Below are positions 59,764-64,000 of a DNA stretch of 64,000 nt, piece by piece (within the stretch, counting starts at the first letter, position 1; the number at the start of each line of letters is the position of its first letter). Location of the stretch: assembly GCA_038229595.1 (NCBI GenBank), contig JBBROH010000001.1:1-64000 (forward strand). The letters run 5' to 3'. The notes under the pieces were generated by a model. The model had not been told where the DNA came from. It saw only the letters and a program-made list of their open reading frames with translations, and did not search any database. Both the position numbers and the translations under genes were made by a program. Source of the DNA: JBBROH01 sp038229595. Lineage in GTDB: Bacteria; Chloroflexota; Chloroflexia; QHBQ01.

Positions 59764-61113
59764 CTATGACTTGAGGAAAGCGAGGTTTGGGTAGCCGTCG
59801 CCAACAACGAGGCTGGGGTCGGCTCCCAGCCAGTTACGTAGCACGGAGCCGTAGACCGCGCGGAAGTCTATGTTGAACTTGAGGTCGCCATTGTCGAGGT
59901 CGGTCAGGCTGGGGTGATTGCCGTATACCCCACCACGAATGCCGCCGCTGATCAGGAACATAGGCAGGGCAGTGCCGTGGTCGGTACCCCCGCTGCCATT
60001 CTCCTTGACCCGCCGCCCGAACTCGCTGAAGGTCATCAGCAGCACGTCATCGGTGCGCCCGGCTGCTTCGAGGTCGATGAAGAAGGCGTTAACCGCATCG
60101 TCGAAGTTCTTCATCAGCAGGTCATGCACCGTCTTCTCGTTGGCATGGGTGTCGAAGCCGCCGCTGGTGATGTAGTAAATCTGCGTCTCTAGCCCGCTGC
60201 CGATCATCTGGGCCACCATCTTGAGGCCGTCGCTGAAGGGGTTCTTGGCCGCCGCCGTGCCATAATCGCCCTTGACCTGATAGTTGCTGACAATCTTCTT
60301 CAGCGTCGCGCTGCTGCCGAGGGCATCCAGGGCCGCCCGGCGGATGTAGTCCTCGTACTCACCATGTTGGCTGGCGGCATCGCAAATCTGCTCAATCACA
60401 TCTAGCTGCGCGCTCTGATCCTTCGGGTAGCGGGTATCCGTCTGGAAGGCGTAGCTGTTGAGGCTGGCGATGGAGGGGACGAGCGTGGTGCTGTCCCAGA
60501 AGGTGCGTGGTAGCTGGCTGCCGATGTTGGCAGCGCGGAAGGCGGCATCACGGGCGGCCTGGTCGTCGGCGGCGGACGCATCAAGGTAGCGACCGAGCCA
60601 GCCACTGGCGGTGCCGCCTGCCTTCTCTGGCGCAGCGGTCTGCCAGATTTCCATGCTGCGAAAGTGCGAACGGTTGGGGTTGGGGTAGCCTACCCCCTGA
60701 ATTACGGCCACGTTGCCGCCCTGGTAGAGCCGCTTGAGGTTACGCAGGCTGGGGCTGAGGCCCACCTTGCCATCGAGGTCGAGTACCTGCGTCTGTGGCA
60801 CCGCCAGGGTCTGGCGAACCTGGTAGAAGGCGGGGTCGCTGTAGGGGATTACAGTATTGAGGCCGTCGTTGCCGCCAGTGAACTGCACGACAACGAGGAT
60901 GCGCTTGCCGATGGCATGGTCGCTGACCGCTTGCTGGCCCGCGGCCTGGGCTGCTGCCGCGCCACTGTTGACGGCGGTGGCGGCGTGCGCGCTGGCGATT
61001 GCGTCACGCCCTTGCAGGGCAGCCGCACCCTTGACCAGGAAGGTCGGCGCGCCAATGCCGATAGCCGACATGATCGCGCCCCGTTTGAGGAAGTCACGTC
61101 TGGAGACTGTCAT
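59764..61113 (-). CDS. DUF1501 protein with Tat signal
   Basis: A 449-residue exported protein. The twin-arginine signal is SRRDFLKRG near the N-terminus, then a hydrophobic stretch and an Ala-rich exit. LVVVQFTGGNDGLNTVIPY (about 72-90), RSHFRSMEIWQT, and GGFDTHANEKTVHDLLM with TFSEFGRRVKENGSGGTDHGTA (about 350-380) mark DUF1501, which shares the alkaline-phosphatase-like sulfatase fold. The role is unknown. It is almost always found beside a DUF1800 gene, as here (44-base gap). Confidence 0.85.
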   Translation of the reverse strand: MTVSRRDFLKRGAIMSAIGIGAPTFLVKGAAALQGRDAIASAHAATAVNSGAAAAQAAGQQAVSDHAIGKRILVVVQFTGGNDGLNTVIPYSDPAFYQVRQTLAVPQTQVLDLDGKVGLSPSLRNLKRLYQGGNVAVIQGVGYPNPNRSHFRSMEIWQTAAPEKAGGTASGWLGRYLDASAADDQAARDAAFRAANIGSQLPRTFWDSTTLVPSIASLNSYAFQTDTRYPKDQSAQLDVIEQICDAASQHGEYEDYIRRAALDALGSSATLKKIVSNYQVKGDYGTAAAKNPFSDGLKMVAQMIGSGLETQIYYITSGGFDTHANEKTVHDLLMKNFDDAVNAFFIDLEAAGRTDDVLLMTFSEFGRRVKENGSGGTDHGTALPMFLISGGIRGGVYGNHPSLTDLDNGDLKFNIDFRAVYGSVLRNWLGADPSLVVGDGYPNLAFLKS

Positions 61114-61157
61114 CTTCTTACCCTCTCAAGGCGCAGGGTTTGCGCCCACATACTACT

Positions 61158-62477
61158 TCAGTTCAACTGGTAGGCTGGCGAGGCAACAACGAGGTGGGTC
61201 AGGCCACGCGCCTTACCATCCGCGTCGGCGTTGGTGTGGCTGAGGTCAACATTGCTGGCGTAATCGCGCAACTTCTGGCGCACGCCGTCGCTAACGTTGT
61301 TGTCGGTCAGCAGGCCAAGCAGGTAGTTGGTCGCATCGCCACCGTTGCTGGCATTGTTGTTGTGCAGCAGGCCGAGAATGTCGGTGTAGAGTGGCTTGCC
61401 CTTGTCGCGCTGGCTGAGAATACTATTGGCGACGTTGGCGCGAGCGAAGTAGGTGTTGGTCGAGACCCAGTCTGTTCCCCAATCCCAGCCCTTCACGCTC
61501 GGTGGGTTATAGAGTTCCATACCCATTTGGCGCATTGCAATCGCCAGCATCTTGTTCGGGTTGCTAACCCCCAGCGACTTGACCATACCCACCAGGTAGT
61601 CGGCAGGTGACTTGACCTGCGCCCGATAGTTAGCTTCACTTTGGAACTCGTCGCTGCTGAGGATCGCCTGCACCATTGCGCGCACGCTGTACTGGCTGTC
61701 AAAATAAACCTTGCTGATGCTGCTGACGAAACCCTCGCTGGGCTGGTCGGTGACAAAGAAGGTGATCAGCTTGTGAGCAAGGAAGCGACCAGCAGCGGGC
61801 TGGCGTAGGGCAATGTCGATCACGTCGTCGCCATTGAGCGTCCCGCTCTGGCCCAGCACCGTCTTGTTGCCACCATCGTGTTGGGTCTTGTTAAAGTAGA
61901 AGGCACCCATGCGCTCGAACCAGCCAGTGAAGGCACGGGCCGACTCCTTAACATCTTGTTCGCTGTAGTTGCCAATGCCGAGGGTGAACAACTCGAACAA
62001 TTCCCGCGCCCAGTTCTCGTTTGGTGAACCCTTGCGATTGGTGTTGCTGTCTAGCCAGCGCAGCATGGCCGGGTCGCGGGCAACAGCCTTGACCATTACA
62101 TCGAAGTTGTCTAGCGCGTGTTGGCGAAAGAGGTTATTCTGTCGCTGCATCGCCACTGCGTCCTTCACCTTGTCGTAGCCGGTGGCGAAATGGTTGTGCC
62201 AAAAGAGGGTCATCTTCTCCTCTAGCGGGCGGTTGGTGTAGATCATCCGCAGCAACCAGTAATACTGTACGTCCTGTATCTTAGCCGGGTCGAGAGCCGT
62301 CCCCTCGCGGGCCAAGATCGCGTCCAACGCGCTGTTATCTGCGTCCTGGTAGTTCAGCAAGCGGTCAACCGCTGCGTTGTGGTCAAGAGCGGCGAAGTCT
62401 GCAAGCTCGCCTGGGTTGCCGCCGAAGCCAACCCGCCGCAGCAGGTGCGCTGCTATCTGTTGCCTGGTCAATGCCAT
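61158..62477 (-). CDS. DUF1800 protein
   Basis: A 439-residue protein with the family's marks: HLLRRVGFGGNPGELADF at the start, WLLRMIYTNRPLEEKMTLFWHNHFAT (about 73-98), NENWARELFELFTLGIGNYSEQDVKESARAFTGW (about 153-186), and a C-terminal block VKGWDWGTDWVSTNTYFAR. No catalytic motif is known. No signal peptide is obvious, unlike its Tat-exported partner. It is transcribed ahead of the DUF1501 gene and probably shares its operon. Confidence 0.85.
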   Translation of the reverse strand: MALTRQQIAAHLLRRVGFGGNPGELADFAALDHNAAVDRLLNYQDADNSALDAILAREGTALDPAKIQDVQYYWLLRMIYTNRPLEEKMTLFWHNHFATGYDKVKDAVAMQRQNNLFRQHALDNFDVMVKAVARDPAMLRWLDSNTNRKGSPNENWARELFELFTLGIGNYSEQDVKESARAFTGWFERMGAFYFNKTQHDGGNKTVLGQSGTLNGDDVIDIALRQPAAGRFLAHKLITFFVTDQPSEGFVSSISKVYFDSQYSVRAMVQAILSSDEFQSEANYRAQVKSPADYLVGMVKSLGVSNPNKMLAIAMRQMGMELYNPPSVKGWDWGTDWVSTNTYFARANVANSILSQRDKGKPLYTDILGLLHNNNASNGGDATNYLLGLLTDNNVSDGVRQKLRDYASNVDLSHTNADADGKARGLTHLVVASPAYQLN

Positions 62478-62705
62478 CTCAGTTCTACCTTTCCTGCGTG
62501 TCCAGCCTAACCTGCCTGGTTGCTACGTTACTCCCATATCATACTTGAGGGAGGTAAACGTGTGATTAGCGCAGCGTAAAATGCTTGTAAAACAGCAGGG
62601 TAGAGTGGAACAGGCACAGAGAAAGGAGTATTAGTTAGCAGGCAAGCAGCAATGCTGCGCCCCCTTTGTGCGGTTGGCTAGCCCGTCAGTTGCCGCCCCT
62701 ACTGG

Positions 62706-64000
62706 CTAGTGGGCGGTCACCAGGCTAGTGCTGGGGCGGACAGCTTCGGTGGTCAATTCGTCCATCAAGCTGTTTAGCTGGCTGGCCGTACCTGCCAGTT
62801 GCTCGCTGAGGGTGGCGGTCTGGCTAGAAAGGTCGGCTACTCCCTCCATCGCGGCGACGATCAGGCGCGTAGCCTTGCCCTGCTGCTCGGTGGAACTAAC
62901 AATCAGGTAACTCTCCCGCGTCACCTCGTCTACTTGGCGGGCCAGTTCGCTGATCCTCTGCTCGGTAGTGCTGCTAGATTGCTGGCTCTGGTGTACCGAG
63001 GTGACGGCCTGGGTTGCGTCACGCAGCATAACCTGCACAGTACCTTGCATTGCGGCTACCAGTTCGCTGATCTGGCCGACAGCCGTGTTCACTTTGCTTG
63101 CCAGCTTGCCCACTTCGCTTGCGACGACGGCAAAGCGTTTGCCCGCTGCCCCCGCCCCTGCCGCTTCGATGGTGGCGTTGAGGCTAAGGAGGTGGGTTTC
63201 GTCAGCGATCTCGGTGATCAAGGCCAGTACGTGGCTGACCTGGGCGACACGGCTCTCAACCTGGCGGGCAGCGGACTGCATTTGTTCGCCAGCGAGGGCG
63301 GCGCGGTTGAGTTGCTCACGGTCGCCAGCGAGGCTGCGGCTGGAGTCCTCGGCCTGGCGGGTGGTCTGCTCGCTGCTGTCGCGCACCCGCCGAGCCGAGT
63401 TAGCGATTTGCTCGGCGGTGGCAGAGAGTTCCGCCACCTGCGCTCTCACCTCCTGGAGCGAACTGGCCGCCCCCCGTGCTGCCCCCCGTTGCTGCTGGCT
63501 GCTGCTCATCAGGCCATCGGCCATGCCGCCAGCTCGCAGCTTCGCCAGTTGCTCTCGCTCAACCCCCGCTTCAATGGTCAACAGGGCTTGCTGGGCGCGG
63601 GCAGCATTCCGCTGGGCAGTACGCGCTGTTTGCTGCTGGGCATTAGCAAACAGGGTGAGTAGCACAGCAATGATCAGGTTGGCGATGAGAATGGTAACCA
63701 CATCAACAACGTTCTGCCCCGCAGCCGAACCAAAAGAGACAGCTATCAGGTAGGCTACGGCGGCGAATGCGGCCACTGGTGGGATCGCCCGTCCCCCGAT
63801 CAGCACCCCTGCCAGGGCAATGCTCACGGTGTAGCCAAAGACGCTGGTGCTGGAGGGGGATTGGGAGATTGCGATACTCGCCAGCAGGATCGGGGCAACT
63901 GCACTGAGATACTTTGCAACATCAAGCCGGAAGCGGGCGGCAACGATGATCGCCAGCCCGATGCCGAGTGCCATTATCTCAGCAATGATAGAAAGCTGGC
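62706..64000 (-). CDS. Methyl-accepting chemotaxis-like protein, 5' end outside window
   Basis: The frame is open to the window edge and the residues before the first Met (QLSIIAEI) are hydrophobic, so the gene starts beyond. Several membrane spans (first 110 residues, including VVDVVTILIANLIIAVLLTLF) are followed by a long coiled-coil signalling domain. The hairpin tip is ITEIADETHLLSLNATIEAAGAGAAGKRFAVVASEVGKLA, close to the MCP consensus but with Gly in place of the usual Arg (AARAGE). It would sense something through its membrane part and control a CheA-like kinase. No che gene is in the window. Confidence 0.82.
   Translation of the reverse strand, partial: QLSIIAEIMALGIGLAIIVAARFRLDVAKYLSAVAPILLASIAISQSPSSTSVFGYTVSIALAGVLIGGRAIPPVAAFAAVAYLIAVSFGSAAGQNVVDVVTILIANLIIAVLLTLFANAQQQTARTAQRNAARAQQALLTIEAGVEREQLAKLRAGGMADGLMSSSQQQRGAARGAASSLQEVRAQVAELSATAEQIANSARRVRDSSEQTTRQAEDSSRSLAGDREQLNRAALAGEQMQSAARQVESRVAQVSHVLALITEIADETHLLSLNATIEAAGAGAAGKRFAVVASEVGKLASKVNTAVGQISELVAAMQGTVQVMLRDATQAVTSVHQSQQSSSTTEQRISELARQVDEVTRESYLIVSSTEQQGKATRLIVAAMEGVADLSSQTATLSEQLAGTASQLNSLMDELTTEAVRPSTSLVTAH

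Noticed and set aside
1..64000. Stop-codon reassignment as the cause of missing and extra stops
   Set aside because: TAA, TAG and TGA all end ordinary genes at the expected lengths here, so the odd cases are better explained as local mutations or errors.
1..64000. CRISPR arrays, insertion sequences, phage or restriction systems
   Set aside because: No spaced repeats, transposase motifs, terminal inverted repeats or nuclease clusters were seen.

Overview
The window is a GC-rich bacterial chromosome segment in which nearly every base is coding. I infer the phylum Chloroflexota, probably class Chloroflexia. The reasons are the gene style, the paired secreted proteins of a type I associate with that phylum, an HspR-controlled dnaJ-hspR-clpC locus, and a DUF1501/DUF1800 pair. 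This is inference, because no rRNA or other decisive marker is present. I saw no phage, transposon, CRISPR array or plasmid module. Most recognisable promoters are extended -10 elements of the form TGnTATAAT.

Layout. 1-4.5 kb: the end of a short-chain dehydrogenase, flavin prenyltransferase ubiX, and two paralogous secreted proteins with repeat-like C-termini, separated by strong terminators. 4.5-11.5 kb (minus strand): a TPP-riboswitch-controlled thiamine operon (thiN, then an ECF transporter of the YkoE-YkoD-YkoC type), running without a stop codon into a membrane-anchored penicillin acylase. 11.5-18.6 kb: a small helix-turn-helix protein, a class I aminotransferase, an alpha/beta-hydrolase with no nucleophilic Ser, an orphan degenerate ABC exporter half and a polyprenyl diphosphate synthase. 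The synthase promoter forms an inverted repeat with a divergent promoter for membrane glycosyltransferases. 18.6-32.5 kb: a long minus-strand surface-polysaccharide cluster (MocA-type sugar oxidoreductase, UDP-sugar dehydrogenase, four GT4 glycosyltransferases, a Wzx-type flippase, an asparagine-synthase-like gene broken by an in-frame TAA, and a methyltransferase), with two integral-membrane glycosyltransferases and an AlbA_2 protein nearby.

32.6-38.9 kb: homogentisate dioxygenase and fumarylacetoacetase (tyrosine breakdown), a DUF2071-like protein, hisD, an AT-richer zinc-ribbon orphan and hisB. 39-43.2 kb: clpC, hspR and dnaJ. Both promoters of this locus carry a HAIR-type inverted repeat (CTTGA-N11-TCAAG), which predicts autoregulated heat shock control. 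43.2-51.4 kb: a small Pro-rich protein, a GT2 glycosyltransferase, fabF, a NERD-domain membrane protein next to a class B penicillin-binding protein, argS and a fasciclin-domain protein. 51.4-52 kb: a 566-bp gap with inverted repeats and what looks like an independent small RNA gene (promoter, structured body with a CU-rich single strand, strong terminator). 52-59.5 kb: an MMPL transporter, an unknown protein, a GT9 glycosyltransferase behind tyrA, a YdcF-like protein, an SH3-domain protein and a Gln/Pro-repeat membrane protein. 59.5-64 kb: tRNA-Arg(CCG), a DUF1501/DUF1800 pair and a chemoreceptor-like protein cut by the window end.

An unusual theme is lost or misplaced stop codons. The ECF ATPase runs 626 bases into the next gene in another frame. 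ecfT runs in frame into the acylase, and a glycosyltransferase runs in frame into asnB. asnB itself has a premature TAA with conserved sequence beyond it. These may be real mutations or sequence errors; reads would settle it. The strongest candidates for something undescribed are the small RNA at 51.6-51.8 kb and the HAIR-governed dnaJ-hspR-clpC arrangement.
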